Positions 1 to 13,900 of a stretch of DNA of 64,000 nt are shown here, in pieces. Below the pieces are notes generated by a model. The model ran no database searches. It was not told the origin of the DNA and saw only the letters and a list, made by a program, of their open reading frames with translations. Source of the stretch: Taiwanofungus camphoratus (lineage: Eukaryota > Basidiomycota > Agaricomycetes > Polyporales > Taiwanofungaceae); NCBI GenBank assembly GCA_003999685.1, contig CP021221.1, positions 2,418,001 through 2,482,000 of the forward strand, read 5' to 3'. Made by a program: the position numbers and the translations under genes. Position 1 is the first letter of the stretch; the number at the start of each line of letters is the position of its first letter.

Positions 1-1393
1 TTCGCTCCTCCAACTCTGCCCGCTCCTGAATCCACTCCTCTCTCCGTGTCTCTAATTCACGCAACTGCGTATCCAACTCCTCCATCTTCTCCGTCTGTCG
101 CTCAAGCGTAGCGATCGTGTCTTCGGCTGATTGCAGGTCCATCCCCAGCGACGTTTCGACCTGCTCTTTCTCCAGCTTCAACATTGACAGCTCCCGTGCC
201 ATTTCAGCCTGTTTCGCAGTGGCAGCCTCGAGAGCTGCGGTAGCCGCTCTGAGTTTTTCCTCCAGTCCTAGTACCTCTGCAAGCGTCGGGAGCGGCCGCG
301 GCACTGGCGGGACGACGGTATCCAAGTGTCCCGCGAAGAAGTGCTCGAAACGTCCCTTGGACGATGATGTCTGTATGCTAGTGACGGACGACGTCGTGGG
401 GCTCATCTGCGAGCTGCGGGCGGGCGTGTTGTACCCAGACGTGCTTGATTCCCCGCTTTCGGGGCTAATCTTTTTCTCAAGACCGCGCACGGAGTAGCTG
501 AGCACGCCTGCGCGATGTTCAAGGAGCTTACGCTGGATCTCAGATGCACGCTCAGAGACGCGCCAAAGCTCCTTCTGCGCGAGGTCGACTTTGCGGTTTG
601 CAGTCTCAACCTGCTCGGAGGTCTGCTTAGACACATTTTTATAAGAGGCGTTGGCTTTGGAGAGGGAGAGGGCGGCGTCACGGATCTTGGTCTCCAGCGA
701 AAGCTTTTTAGACATGGCAACAAGTCGCGAGGAGAGCACCTGATGCTCCTGCGTACACAAACATCTAGCATCTTAGATAATTGCAATGTCGAATAGACTG
801 ACCTTCTTCAACTCCTCTACCTCCTCTGCGCTGAGGATCTCACAACTGCGACTGTCCACTATTGCTTCACTGGCAAGTAGACTCATGAGCAGATCATCGC
901 GAGTACTGTACACCCCTGAAGCACTCTTGAGTTCCATGCCCGCCCCATTGACTGGCTTCCTCGTAAGCTCAGAGACACGGCTTGGCATGGCCCGTGGAGA
1001 CGAAGGACCTGCAACGGGTGAGGAGAGGGGCGCCGACGAAGTCTGGCTCCGTGCGGGCGAGACCATACCATTTATGCCATTTGATTCACGAGAAGACTTT
1101 GAGGAATGGAGCGATACGCGACTTGCATCTTCCGATTCCGACCTGTTCGGGTTAGGTGGAGGCTTCTGTCGGTCCTTTCGTAGAAACAAGGCAGCAGTCG
1201 CCTTCGGACTCTCTGTCAGTTCAGTAGGACTTTGCAAAGGAGAAGGTGGCCATGATGCTTTTGCAGAAATATTGAGAGGTGCCGTAGATTGAACCGGTGA
1301 CTGCGCGGGAGGTGTCGATTGTGGGGGAGGAAACTGCTGGGAGGTGGGAGTGCTGCTGCCGCCGCCTGTAAGAAACCGCCGCACCCCGTTCAT
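1..1393 (-). CDS. Uds1-domain (up-regulated during septation) coiled-coil protein, 5' part
   Basis: The start codon is at 1393 and the gene runs off the left edge, so the C-terminus is missing. One 54-bp intron (749-802) joins a Ser/Pro-rich N-terminal exon to a helical exon that stays open to base 1. The junction rebuilds a segment reading LLSAEEVEELKK-EHQVLSSR followed by KKLSLETKIRDAALSL, which is the Uds1 domain known from fungal septation-induced proteins. After it come a low-complexity Ser/Thr stretch and a long heptad-rich region (ELETRREEWIQERAELEE). By family a cytoplasmic scaffold linked to septation or hyphal growth is likely, but the exact role is unknown. The domain call is good; function is inference. 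Confidence 0.82.
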
Positions 1394-1960
1394 GGAAGGC
1401 TCAACAGAATATTACTATTGAGGGTATCTTGCCGTAGATCACAGCCAGCTGCAACTAGAGGAAATCCGGAGAAGACCACACGGGTCGGTTGCAACCAGTA
1501 ATCAAGAGAACCAGCTGCCAGCGACTAGAGCTCGAGGCGACAAGCTTGAAGGTGTATTAGATGTAACCGAACGTGAACGAAAGTGAAGAATGTAAGCCTT
1601 AATCATGTACGAGACGTTAACTTTATGAAGGTTGAGTAGAATTTGGAAGGCGGACGGACATGACTATAGGGCAGCGTCAAGACGAACAGGCTTCGATTTC
1701 GAGAAATCAGCATAACAACTCGGCGACTTTATTCTCAAAGTAAGATGAATGTATCTCTGTACAATGCTACATATCTAACAGCCATTTTTCATGCCCCAGG
1801 TAGCCAAGGCGAGTGACTGGGCACTCTGAGGCTGCGGAAAGCTTCTGTAGGCACCACACTGATCTGACATACAGGCAGATACAAATCCAGCGTACCTACC
1901 ATTCAATCAAGCAGGAACGTGAATATGCCTGGTGCGCTTTTGCATTCATCGAGCACAATC
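1394..1960. other. intergenic, no gene seen
   Basis: This 567-bp gap lies upstream of the Uds1-domain gene and downstream of the GPI deacylase, both on the minus strand. It should hold the promoter and 5' leader of the former and the 3' end of the latter. I see no conserved reading frame or repeat. Confidence 0.6.
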
Positions 1961-4900
1961 TTAACCCCTATGCGATTGGAACCACGGAAGCCCACCCCAA
2001 TACCTCGGTCCAATCCTTATCAAAACCATGGCCCCCATCATCGCGCTCGCCACCTCAAACACAACGTATGTTGTGCGCGGACCAACGAAGAACGAGATAC
2101 ACGCAACCACGAGCATCCCCCAGCGGGGTGAGACAAGCGCCCTTGCACTGCTGCGACGCAACGTGTTAGTACATTTACTGTGAAAGTGAGAGACGAGGCT
2201 TGAGACAAGAGCAATTATGTATAGAAGAAAAAGCGACAGGAACCGGAAATTGTAAATCGAAACTTACGTCAATCCGAATATCTCGCCCCCGGCACCTGCC
2301 CATTCCACAGCCACAAGCCACGGGGCTACAACGAAGACATTATGATCTGCGTCCCACCTTACAGTTAATCCGGCATTGGTCAACGTGCGTACCCACACAG
2401 CAAGCACAGGTGCGGCGAGTGGCAGGAGCCAGGTCATGAATAGCAGCAACAATAAATTGTGATTTTGCAAATCCAACGGCGCATACGATTTGGTTGAAGG
2501 TCCTGACGGAATTTGTGGCGGCGAGGGTGCGCGGGATGCTGATCCAGAGTTCAGCGAAGTTGAGGTGCAGTTGCGAAGTGGTATCGCAGGATCGGGAAAA
2601 GATGTTGAAGATGTGGATGGGAATGTACGCAATGCGCAGGTATAAAAATGGTATATCCAGGCACACAGGAATGCCACCTGCCAGGGGATAAACAGGAGTG
2701 TGACCAAGAGGACGATACCCATTGAAAGCAACGCGTTCTTCCGCGCACTAATGCTAAGGTCTTCTCTCGATCTTTGTACGGTGTAAGGCGAGACGAAATC
2801 GAGTCGAGAGTCAATCAGATGATTATGAACGATCGATCGAGAACTGAACAAAACGCATAGCCTACATACCTTTTGAATCTCCTGCTAACTTGTCCCACTA
2901 ACCATGCTAGTCCACCGATCATCGTCCAACTTACACATACTAATCCTGTAACAATTGCCAGGAGAAGCGGCGCGATCATTGCAAAGGTCGGCTCCCCTCG
3001 ATTTCCCAGCCAATATTTGCCGGGAAGCGGAAAGAGAGAGACGACGAACGAGAGTAGGAGGAAGCGCGGAAGGATATACGATGTGATGTGTGCAAGGACG
3101 TCTAAGACTGGAGGCAATGGTCTCCCCTTCTCACTGACGCCCCATGCCCACCAGATCGCTATCGCAGCCACTCCAGCGCCCCACGCAACTGCCGCCTGTG
3201 CATACCTCCCGGCCCATCGTCCGAGAGTACCCCACCAATCTACCGTAATCTTCACTTCATCGACGGTACACCGATCGTCATTGGACGAGTAGATCGTCAA
3301 ATTGAATCCTTGAAAGGAGGATGGAAGGAATGGTCCGGAGGCGTGCGTGTGTAACAAAATCGGCCGGGCGTGCGGCGAGAAAGAAGAAAGCGGGTAATAA
3401 TGAGTCTCTGCTGGGCGAGAGCTGTGCTGGAGGAGTGGAGGAAAGATGGCATCTGTCCAAATGATACCGGAGTAACATATTTATTTGTCAAGATTTATAC
3501 AGACAATGGCAAGGCAGGCAAACCTGAGCATGTTTCACGATGTGATAGGACGGGCGTTAGGCGGTATACGAGGAGTGAGCTCGACAAGAGATTCGGGAAT
3601 GATATCTCAGTCAGGAGCACGTTCCTCGGTAAGGAGACGGACGCAGTGAGGAACAGTTGACCTGTCCTGTATCAACGACACACAAAGTGTCACCTCAGAC
3701 TTCCATTTACGCACCCAGCATACCGATATCGGAGAATCTCTTTTCTCCATCAGCAAATCCTGCTACGATCCAGCCTCTCCCATCGCCACCTGACAGCTGC
3801 ACAGCAACATACGCTTGCTCAACCCCTGGGGGGACATGTACATCTGCTTCGAAGACTACGACCCCCTCACTCTCGTCCGCGCCCTCGTCCGGCACAGGGA
3901 ACGGTGTGCCCCTGACGGGCTCCGGGATCAACTTGAGGGCCGTCGGGGCTAGCGGGGAACACTTGCTGTCTGATTGGAATGGGCAGAAGAAGATCGAGGC
4001 CCGAAGGGGAAGCGGAGTGCGCGGCGAGATTGGGGGAATAGAACCACGTGAGAGGTAGAGCACAAACTTCTCGCGACGGACAGAAGCAGATGAGGAAGAG
4101 GGAGGGATGGGCATTAGGTGTATGTGCGAGCCTCGTGGGGATCGGAGGGTGAGCTGCTGGCTAGTGGGGAGTGTCTTGACCTCCATAGTTTGTTTTTCTA
4201 AATCTAGTACTTCGTCCGCTTCACCGTCACCACTGGGAACTGGAGGGGTGGTATGCCCATCTCTAAGCCATTTATCCATTGCTACGCCTCGTTCCGTCGG
4301 GGAGACTGAAGACATAGCAGCTAGCTCGAGCGCAGCACGAGCGATGCGCCAGCGCACCTGGTGGCACCAGACCATCTCACGGTGACCCACGCCAGTCCAG
4401 CTCCCCTCTAGTGCGCTGGTAAACACAGTTCGCCTATATGGCTCTCTGCCATTAGTCGTGCCTCCACCCGTAAGGATACACGACTCGGACGGTACCATCA
4501 AGTCAGTAGCACCGCCACACAACGACAGTATCGGCGTGGAGTCGTTCGCGAGCGCAGCTTGATTATGTGTGTATATGGCATCGACGCGGCGGTCGAGCCG
4601 TGCAGGTGGAAGTCTGTGCGGTGTGGACATGGTGATCAGTGCGGAGATGTTCGGGTCCGGGAGGAGAGAGGTTGCAACAACGCCGCCCATAGAGTGGCCG
4701 AGTACCGTAATTGTTGTCGAAGGTGGGTAGAGTGAGAGGATATATGCGATGGCGGCATGCGCATAGGCTGTTTCAGCGTCGAGAGTAGGCCCGTGGAAGG
4801 CGGAGAGGTCTTCGTTGAACTCGACTTGCGGATCGTTAGTGTATAGTGGTAGCCCAGAAAGCGGTGACTTACGGGCGAAGAAGTCTAGGGGTTTGTACGA

Positions 4901-5308
4901 CGCATGCTGAAACTCAGTGGACACCTGGTACGGCGCAGAAAAGTACTGGCGCGCTGCCGATGATGCTATAGAGCGGACTTGATGCGACGAGCCAGCATTG
5001 CCCGGAATGAAGAGGACCGGCGAGCCGTGCAGCTACTGAACACTCAGTCAAAATCTCGGGAAGGTAGAGATGTGGGTAAGACGCACCTCGGTTGACTCCC
5101 AGCCGACCTCACGGTACAGCCAGAGTGAATAGCGTTTCGCCAGGGGTGTCCACTTGCGGTCAAAGGCAGACTGGAGAACATAGGATGGGGACATCCATGA
5201 CATTCGGCATCCTTGCGGTGAAAGTGTCTTCACGATGTCTGTGCCAGCGCAGTAGAATACGACGACTGACAAGATCGAAAACACGCCGAGGGCGACCAGA
5301 TTCCTCAT
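1961..5308 (-). CDS. BST1: GPI inositol-deacylase (PGAP1/Bst1 family)
   Basis: Seven exons (5308-5087, 5032-4873, 4824-3724, 3661-3524, 3452-2870, 2771-2268, 2150-1961) give about 965 residues, the usual size for fungal Bst1. The family removes the inositol acyl chain from GPI anchors in the ER, licensing GPI-protein export and quality control. The first exon has one hydrophobic helix and the family signature MSWMSPSYV. The second starts with PVLFIPGNAGS. An intron at 4825-4872 restores LDFFALEFNEDLSAFHG. The serine nucleophile lies in GHSMGG, and the likely catalytic His is in GVGHREMVW. The C-terminal exons carry several membrane helices. Start chosen at the Met just before the signal-anchor helix. 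A 513-bp divergent promoter separates it from the CorA gene. Confidence 0.93.
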
Positions 5309-5821
5309 CACAGACCAGTGGAAAACATATGTAGTAAGTATATTTGAGTCGTTTCTCCTAGCGGCGAGCAAGCGCTGAGCGCAGCGCACGTTGATACGGG
5401 AAGAAATGGATTTGGTAGCAGACGAGCTGCCAGTGTTTGCGCTCAGCGTGCGCTCCACCGTCATGCAAAGCGACCTGTCCTCCTCCGTCCTTGTCTTCAA
5501 GTTCGACTTTCCTCCAGGGCTTCTCCTTTTCTCTGGTTGAAGTTTCAAGTCGTCCTTCTCGCTTGTGGTGGCAGAAGCTATCAGTCTCCCCGATCTTCTT
5601 GTTGCCGTAGGCTCGAATAAAAATCTGGCAAGAAACATTCGCTGTTGCATTGGTCGGTGTCGTATTTTTTGCCGTCAAGTCAACTTATATACAGACCCGT
5701 TTCTACTGCTCAGTTTTTGTCTTGGAAGGTTTCAATCAATAAGATATCAGCCGTTGGTTTACCCCCTCGGGCTTCTGGTCTTCACTTTATACGTCCCAGC
5801 ACCTATACTGGTTGAGCAACG
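5309..5821. promoter_or_regulatory. divergent intergenic promoter region
   Basis: These 513 bp separate the start codons of the minus-strand GPI deacylase and the plus-strand CorA transporter, so both promoters must lie here. A TATA-like TTATATA is present near 5687. No other motif can be assigned with confidence. Confidence 0.5.
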
Positions 5822-8390
5822 ATGGCATCCACAGATACCCCCTCTATCCTTACAAGCTCTCTCGTTGTCTCGCCCATTCCAATCCGCTCTGGCTTAGATC
5901 ATTCTCCCGTTCGGCGCCGTGGTAGCAACAGCGACGTCACTGATTCGCCGCCACGTCCCCGCCTTTCCCCAACACTGACTCGCTCTTTCAATCCGAATGA
6001 CCCAGAGGCACGAGAGCGGCAGCGCACGTTGGACGCAGACATGGCGATCCAGCTCTCCCGTGCTCGGAGCAACACCGTCCACGTCTCGCCCTCCGTCTCC
6101 CCCCTCACGCCGCCAGCACGTCGTCTTTCCTCACCGGACAGGCGGGAACATGATCCAATTCAGTTCCCTACGCTGTCTCTGCAGGAGGAGCAAGACATGA
6201 CGGATGCACGTGCTGGCGGGCACCCCCACTCTACGCTCGATATCGACGACCCAGACTCGGGTACGCATTTCCATCCAGGGCCCTCGCCGGAGGTGCACCT
6301 CAATCACCTCAGCGCAGCCCACGATCCCACACTACTCGTTTCGCTCACGAGCGCGGATGCGGATGCAGAGCTTGGCGGCCTGCCAATGTACCAGGCGAGC
6401 GTGGGTGGCGCAGACGATCGTATGCAATACGACTTCGCACACCTGGAGGCATTTTCGCGCGAAGAGAAGGCGCGGCTGGGCATCCAGTCACCTTCATCAC
6501 CGCAGGGCCCTCCGAATCCGTTCACGCGGCCGCCCCCGGTACCGAATCAGAGCCAGAATGCCAATGAGACGGATCCGAGTCCAAGCGGAAGTGGCGCCTT
6601 CACCATCCCTCGTGTGCGGCATCGGAAAATCAGTCAGAGTTCACCCACACCCCGTCGAGGGAAGCTGGCTCTGTTTGAGCAGCCTGGAGCAGCTCCGCCG
6701 ACTGCGGGCACGGCGCTGAGTGCTGTTCCTTCGTACGAGAACTTGCCTGGCATCGTGGGAAACGGTGCGCCAGTAGGTGCGGGTATGAGTGCACAGGTAG
6801 CGGGAGGGATTGGTCACGACCGGCCATATCGATTCTCATTCTATTCGAACGCTCTGTCTGCAACGATTCATGCGCGGAGCCTGAGCGAGCTGCCTGCAGA
6901 GGGGCAGTCGTTCGAAGACTTGTTCCTCGGTAGATTGCCCGAACGTGTGCCTTCATTGAACAACTTACGGGGGAATATCAATGGAAGGCCGAACGTGCAT
7001 ACTACGCAGATTCCACGCTCGGGCGCAACATCCCCAATTCCAATTCCTGCATCAAGCATCAAGACACCGAATAGCCAACCAAGACCTGGCGGTGGAAGTA
7101 ATGCAGAAAGTTACACGTGGTGGCTGGATGTGCTTTCCCCGACAGACGAGGAAATGAAGCTCCTCAGCAAGGTTTTCTTTCGCTCCTTAGTTCCCTTGCG
7201 TTGCAAACTAAAATCCGCCGGGGTTGATAGGTCTTCTTGATTCACCCGCTGACAACGGAGGACATTCAAATGGAAGAGACGCGCGAAAAAATTGAGCTGT
7301 TTCGGAACTACTATCTCGTGTGCTTCCGCGGATTCGACCAGGACCCTTACAGTCCTACATACCTCGAACCGCTCAATATGTATATCATTGTTTTCCGCGA
7401 AGGCATACTTTCTGTACGTAATCGAGTCCTTCCGTCGTGTCATCACCGCTTTATTTTCCGTGCCTGAAAAATTTCTGATCTTGCATCTGACATATCCGTC
7501 TTCATTTCACCATGGCTTGTGAACATAGTTCCATTTCCGCCCTACTCCACATCCGCAGAACGTGCGCCGGCGGATCAAACAACTCAAAGACTACATCAGT
7601 GTCACTTCCGACTGGATATCCTACGCTCTTATCGATGATATCACGGATGCGTTCGGACCTCTGATTCAGAGTATTGAATATGAGGTTGATAGCATTGACG
7701 AGCTCGTGCTTATACTCAAAGAAGCAGAGCAGAGTGATATGTTGCGTAGGTAAGTATATTGTGTACCCGGAAAGACCGAAGTAATTTATCGTTCGTTCCT
7801 AGGATCGGAACGTGTCGGAAGAAAGTAATGGGCTTGCTGCGTCTCATGGGCAACAAGGCAGACGTCGTCAAGGGACTTGCGAAGCGGTGCAACGAAAACT
7901 GGCGTGTAGCGCCCACCTCCGACATTGTGAGCCTTCTGTTTCTTCCTTCTTAGTCATGCCGTGCTGACTATCTGTATCACATTGATGTAGGGCTTGTATC
8001 TTTCCGATATCCAGGACCACCTGATCACGATGACGCAGAATTTAAACCACTATGAGAAGATCCTCTCCCGGTCACACTCAAATTATCTTGCGCAAATATC
8101 CATCGAAATGACAGAAGCAAACAACCAGATCAACGATGTCCTCTCTAAGCTCACCGCGCTCGGGACAGTCCTGATTCCTATGAATCTAGTTACGGGTTTA
8201 TGGGGCATGAACGTGCATGTGCCTGGTCAAGAAGTCGAGGTGCGTGAAGTTGTAGCCGGAACAATCTTCATAGCTGATATTTTTACACCTTTGACAGGGA
8301 TATGCCTGGTTCTTCTCAATCATTGGTGTCCTTGCCGCATTTGCTGTCGTAGCAGGGTATTCGACATACAAATTGATGGTGCGACGATGA
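5822..8390 (+). CDS. CorA-family Mg2+/Mn2+ transporter, Mnr2/Alr type
   Basis: Six exons (5822-7171, 7231-7413, 7529-7749, 7803-7926, 7991-8239, 8298-8390) code for 739 residues. The first 430 or so are Ser/Pro-rich and probably disordered, as in yeast Alr1/Mnr2. Then follow the CorA cytoplasmic domain (TWWLDVLSPTDEEM, IHPLTTEDIQMEETREK) and two C-terminal membrane helices. The family filter motif GMN is at residues 698-700 in GLWGMNVHVPG at the end of the first helix. The second helix (FFSIIGVLAAFAVVAGY) is followed by a basic tail. The family forms pentameric divalent-cation channels in plasma or vacuolar membranes. Which membrane applies here is not visible. The first intron has an unusual GTTTTC donor; the 115-bp second intron is long for this window. 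Confidence 0.93.
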
Positions 8391-9107
8391 GATCCACTCG
8401 GGGCGTTATATTGTACGTTTCCTTGGGCATCATGTTTATCTTTCGGATCACGAACAATGAAGGGAACATACTTGGCATTGATTAATTTTGTGCACGCCAA
8501 GGGCAATGTGTAACCCCACTTCGTGCTTCCTTTCGTACAGCATGCACCAATCGTTGGCTCGAATGGTTATCGTAACATTGGCACCATGTTCACCGTTTAC
8601 GATATACTTATTGACTTTGTGATAGTTCATAGCATGGGCAACTCGAATATATCACTTCACAATTTCACAGACACCTGCCCCCTGAATGAGGCATGTGAAC
8701 CTTTGACGTGGACTGCAGCAGCCCGCCATATTTTCTTATTTGCAAGCGTCGAGGAACTCGGATACAAGCCTCTTACGTGCGATATCTAGCGCCGACCTGC
8801 CACGATGACCTAAATTTCGGCGTCCCAGCGACATGAGCGGCCTCTTTAAACTTTATCACATCTTTCCTCCCTAGCGGCTTTGGCCTGCTCCTTCTTGAGC
8901 CCGTTCGCATGTGATACAATGCTGTATAAGTATTCTGAGTCGTTGCTGTAAACCTGCATATTCTAAGGCACAGGTTCGTTCGGGCTGTGGTACAAATAGT
9001 GTGAGCATGTCCAAGTCGATCGTGATCATTGCTCAATGAATTTATTATACACTTATTCTGTTTACAACAGTAACAGTTCGCTCTTTGTTCTACATTGGGG
9101 CTTCTCG
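8391..9107. other. intergenic, no gene seen
   Basis: This 717-bp gap lies between the CorA transporter and the F-box gene, both on the plus strand. It contains only short unsupported frames. It should hold the CorA 3' end and the F-box promoter. Confidence 0.55.
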
Positions 9108-10255
9108 ATGTCGAGACGACTACACAATTGTCCTCCAGAGCTGGCTGACAGGATAATCGACTTCTTGCACGACGACACCCTTGCACTCAAGAAATGCAGT
9201 CTCACATGTCGTTCATGGGTTCCGGCTACAAGATATCATCTCTTCTATTCCGTTGGTCTTGGAGGCCTACCCATGAGTAGCTATCGGGCCTTTGCGCAGC
9301 TACTTCAGTCGTCACCCCACGTTGGATCCTACGTACAGGAACTCCACCTCCTCTATCATCCTTGTGCCCCTGATAACTATATACTATCCTCTATCGCCGA
9401 CGGTCTCGGAGCTGTCAAGAAGTTCTTTCTGCAAGCACCTACGGTCGATGTGCACATAGACCCGGCCATATTTTCCAAATTCGGTCCTGTAACGGATCTT
9501 TGGGTTTATGCGACATTCTCCACACTGACAGACGTCGTCTCCCTATTTCGCGCATTTCCCAAGCTCAGCTACGTCCAGTTGGAACAGATCAAATGCTCCA
9601 AAACAGAGTCTGCAACAGTGTCCTCACTCCCCTTTCCCGTGTTGTCCTTGAAGCAGTTACACATGGGGTGGTGCGATACGAGAGTGCTAAGGATGCTGCT
9701 GCAACCGTTGCCCCTGTTGGTAGCATCTACTCTTCGATCTTGACGGCTGATAATCTATTATGACTTTATTTATTTCAATAGTCGCCATCTGGTATCACTT
9801 CATTTCGTGATGTGGCGGACTGGGAATGCTGAAGGTAAGTTCCTCATCTCGACATCTTTGCGCACTTGGAACTTGACAGGGTGTGCATAGATGATGCAGG
9901 CATTATAATGCTGTCTGAATGCTTTGCACGTTGGTCTGTTCTTCAGAACGTTCACTTTCAGGCATCTCATTCGATCTTGTGGATTGCTTCCCTTCTTTCT
10001 GTTGCACCACTCCGGCTTCAAGAAATCATTGTGGAGGGAGTTGTTCAAAGCACTTCTGAAGTGGAACTCCTCGCGGATGTACTGGCAGATGCTCGATTTC
10101 AGGATGTACAGAAGGTGGCCCTGAAATTGTTTCCTCCCAGTCTCACGAGCACCGTAGACCTGAGCCCATGTGCATTGCAGACGCTGTTCTCCAGTTTGCA
10201 TGCTCGTGGTGTGCTCTCAGTGATGCATTACCTGACAGAAAAAGATCCTCGATAA
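9108..10255 (+). CDS. F-box domain protein
   Basis: The N-terminus reads NCPPELADRIIDFLHDD and then LKKCSLTCRSWVPATRY, the pattern of an F-box of the large Agaricomycete family (residues about 7-45). F-box proteins dock substrates to SCF ubiquitin ligases through Skp1. The rest resembles the leucine-rich-like body of these proteins, with no recognisable substrate domain. The proposed model has exons 9108-9715, 9782-9834 and 9891-10255, giving 341 residues. The second intron (GTAAGT..CATAG) is clear. The first uses a weaker GTTGGT donor and could be misplaced by a few codons. Start chosen at MSRRLHNCPPEL; an in-frame Met at 9036 would add 24 residues without domain support. Confidence 0.8.
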
Positions 10256-10924
10256 ACGCTGTTATTACTTCATGTGATCTTCTGATATTAGGTATATCAT
10301 ACGCCTGCTTGCTTCTATAAGCCACATAAGTCAACCGCGTCCGTCCTCCGAACGTCCTTTCCTGCAAATTTATTTAGCCGTAGTATTTGTTCGTCGTGTC
10401 GCTACTCAGGCTCGCTACTCTCCCTGCATTACCTTCAATAATACACTCCGTGGCAGGATCCGGGCACGCTATACATTAAGGCGAATCTATTCTTCATTTT
10501 TTTATTCTATATTATGGGTAACTGTGCCCTATCCATTGCTGCAATTCTGGTCAAGGTAACTTGAGCAAATTTGACAATAGATTGGTGTACCCCCGTACTG
10601 GACAACATTGCTATGCTTCTTACAGCATCTTACTATCTCGGATGCAACTAATTACACCCATAAATGCAAGTCACACCTCTCTTGACGCGTGAAGTGAAAC
10701 GGGGGTTCTTGCATTTATATGCAGGTAAAGCTCTACAATAAGATACGGCATTACGCGACAAGGATCGTCTCTGTGCCCGGTGCACTCACGTGCACGACCG
10801 TATTTCCAAGTCAAAGGGCATGTCACAAGATAAAATTAGGCATAGGACTACAGGGCAAAACATGGCAGCAAGTAATACAGCAAGCACAATCGACATCAAC
10901 AACGATAACCAAAGACGTACACAA
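10256..10924. other. intergenic between convergent genes
   Basis: This 669-bp gap separates the 3' ends of the F-box gene (+) and the KDM5 gene (-). It should contain both terminators. No coding frame or repeat is supported. Confidence 0.55.
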
Positions 10925-13900
10925 CTAGTGCCTATGATGGACGACTGGAGAACGGTGGGGATCTAGCGCAGACGACGATGGCCCTGATGCCCATCGGTCA
11001 TCAGCGTGTACGTCTTGGTAGACGAGCTCCAGCTTACGTACAGAGCGTGGAGGAGCATCATCAGGTAACCTGCCAGAGGAGCTGGGTGTCAATATACGGC
11101 TTGAATATGATGGTGGAGGCTGGCGAGGCGAGGATCGCACATCAGCCGGAGAGGGGGACAACATCATGGCAAGAGAGGGCGAAAGGCCTTGACTGGTGCG
11201 CGGTGCAGGCTGCGGTGTATGTGATGCCTGGCGGCGCTTGGGCGACCTTGCGACAGGTGAGAATTCGGGACCTCGGCGTTCTTCAAGAACAGGAATGCTA
11301 TCGTCGGGATACTTTCGCTTTCGCGATGACTGGGGAGGGGTGGCCAATGGTGATCGCAATGGTTCCGCACCAGGATGAGGCCTTGTCATGGGAGGTGCAG
11401 CAGCAACGGCGGCATTACTCCATCGGCTCTGACTCGACCATGGTGGCGGAGGAGGTACGTGATGTGAAGCTGCAGATGGACGACCGTTGTCGTACGAGAC
11501 AGGGGGAGACGGGGGGTTAGGTGCGTGTGTATGGCCATGCCCATTTCCGTGTCCAGCGGGATGCGCGTGAGGCAGTGCAGGCTGGGCTGAACGTGAGTGA
11601 GGAGAGTTGTCACTGGTAGTAGGCCCGTGTGAAGTACTCGGTCCGGCGCTTCGGGGACCGTTCCCGTTGGGGGCAACGCTATCCGGCTGTCCAGGTGTGA
11701 ATCGGATAAGCTCCACGAACAAGGTTTGCGTGTATGGCGGCGGTAATTTCATGTAGATGATGTCTTTGCTGAATGTGTCGAGCATCTCCTTAGTATCAAC
11801 GTATGTATCAGGGTCAGGGTTGTCTGTGTAAATATGTCAGTATGCAACACCGGTATAGATGGAATGCGACACATACCGATATGCTTGACGCGAACTTCTG
11901 AGTAGGGGTATTGCCTATTCTTCCGAAGGCAACAGAGTGGACACATAAACCGGCTTCGAACACCAGATGTTGGGTCAATTGGGTAGAATACGCAGCCAGC
12001 ATGATACAACTTGCTGCACAGTTCGCATTCAACGGTAGGATAATTCAAGAGATAGTTGGTTCGACCCCTGCATATGCATCGAGTACCATCTAGCCAGTCC
12101 TTGTCTATGTCTTGTCCGAATGTGAATTTTGGACGCCTCCGTTTCTTCACCCGGACTGGTGCAGGCTGGCCAGCGAGGATACGGTGCAAACCAGCGAGAT
12201 CCAAGCCGAACGACACTTCCGGATTTGGAGAGACTGCAAACTGAATCTTGTATAACTTGCGCATGTAATGTCGTACCTGAGGTATATATTCCGGTCGCTG
12301 ATTAGCGGGCTGAGAAGCAAAAGACAGAAATTGGCCAATGACAGCTGATAGACGATCCACTCTGTGAACAATGATTTCCAGCTGTTTCCAATCTTCGGAA
12401 TAATTCTTGGTGATCTCGGGTGCATGGAGGAGTATTGTCGGAAGATAACAAAAGTGCCAGCTACGTTCCTTGTGAATGGTGCCGTTCCAATGATGATGGT
12501 CGCAGAACGGACACGATCCACCATTAGCAGCACAGACACCATGGAATCGTGCAAAACAGTGATCACATTGGACAGCATCTGAAATGGTACCGGCAGCAGG
12601 CGGACGAACAGGAGTTGTACAGATGCAAGTGAAATATTCGTCGTTAGGTGGTAGGTCGTCTTCTGGACGAGTGGACTCGACGACGTCCTCAAGAATGGAC
12701 TGACTATGAGCTTCTTGATGTTGCCTGCAATACCATGGCAGACCTTCTAGCCAGCGAAAATGGAGGGTGAGTTGCTTGTCTAGCCTCTCAAAGTTTGGCA
12801 ACGAGAACATGGTCAAGTGCTCTTTCGCATACTTTCGCCATTGGAGCATCGTGTGGAAGATATCGCCTTCATCTGTGTGCTGATAGCGATGCTTCAAGAC
12901 AGCATCACAGCGTGTTTCTAGGTCAAGCGCAAAATCAACGGTTCGTTTGAGGTCCTGGATAGCCGGAATGTTGAACTCTTTTTCGGCACGAGTAACTAAC
13001 TTCATAGCCTCCTGCACTCTTGGTTTCGTCGCCGTGACGTCCGGCATAAGCCAAGCCTTCGACTGCTTTTCTAGCTCTTTCGCTCTATGGAGAGTGACTA
13101 TGATGCGATTGAGCAGTTCGTGGTCAACTGGGACCCCGCTCTTCGGTGTAGCAATTTCATCGAGTTCTTCCAGGGTTCTCTGAGGCTTTCCAAGAACATC
13201 CTTTACTCGCGCCTCCCAAGCATCACCTGCACGAAGCAACTCCTCGAGATGTGTCATATAAGCGCTACCTGAAGGTAAATCGCAAGCCTGGGCACGAGCG
13301 ACGAACTGCCGAACATCATCTAGGGGGATGTTCTCGTCCTCTAGCTCATCTTCAAGTTCCTTGATGAGCTGTTCGCGAAGAACAATCTTCTCCACTTCTA
13401 GAAGCTCGTCCACCAGTACGTTGAGGGATGAGCCATGCAAAATCAGTCGTTCACATTCCTGTATGTATGTATCGCGGTCACGAGGGGTCGACGGAGGATT
13501 AAGCAATACGCGGGCTTTTTCCCTCGTCTCCTCCGCTTCGTTTGAGAGGCTCTTGAGGAATCCAATCTCCGGACAGTCAAATCCAAGATTGTCAACCTCT
13601 CGCAAGACTGCGTATAGATCGTCTAATCCGCGGTCTGGCCGGTCAGGAGCATCATCAACGGGGCCGATCGCAGAATCACTTGCACCGGGTGGGCGGCCTC
13701 GCGACTTGCGTGGTCTTTTCCGACTTGGCTTACGAACAAGAAACGTATTCGCAGCGTCCACCCATTCGTTTGCCCGAATTACACATTTACGAAGGGCATA
13801 CAATTCCGTCAAAGGATAGTTGATCCGCTCGCCTTCCGCCAATAGGGCACGAAGATTCCGCAGTGGCGGACGAGCACTTTCCGTCAGCAACCTGGTAAGC

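Noticed and set aside
786-1292. 168-codon plus-strand frame over the Uds1-domain exon
   Set aside because: It is the antisense shadow of the Ser/Pro-rich coding exon.
10978-11520. 180-codon plus-strand frame near the KDM5 3' end
   Set aside because: Antisense shadow of the disordered KDM5 tail, with no domain.
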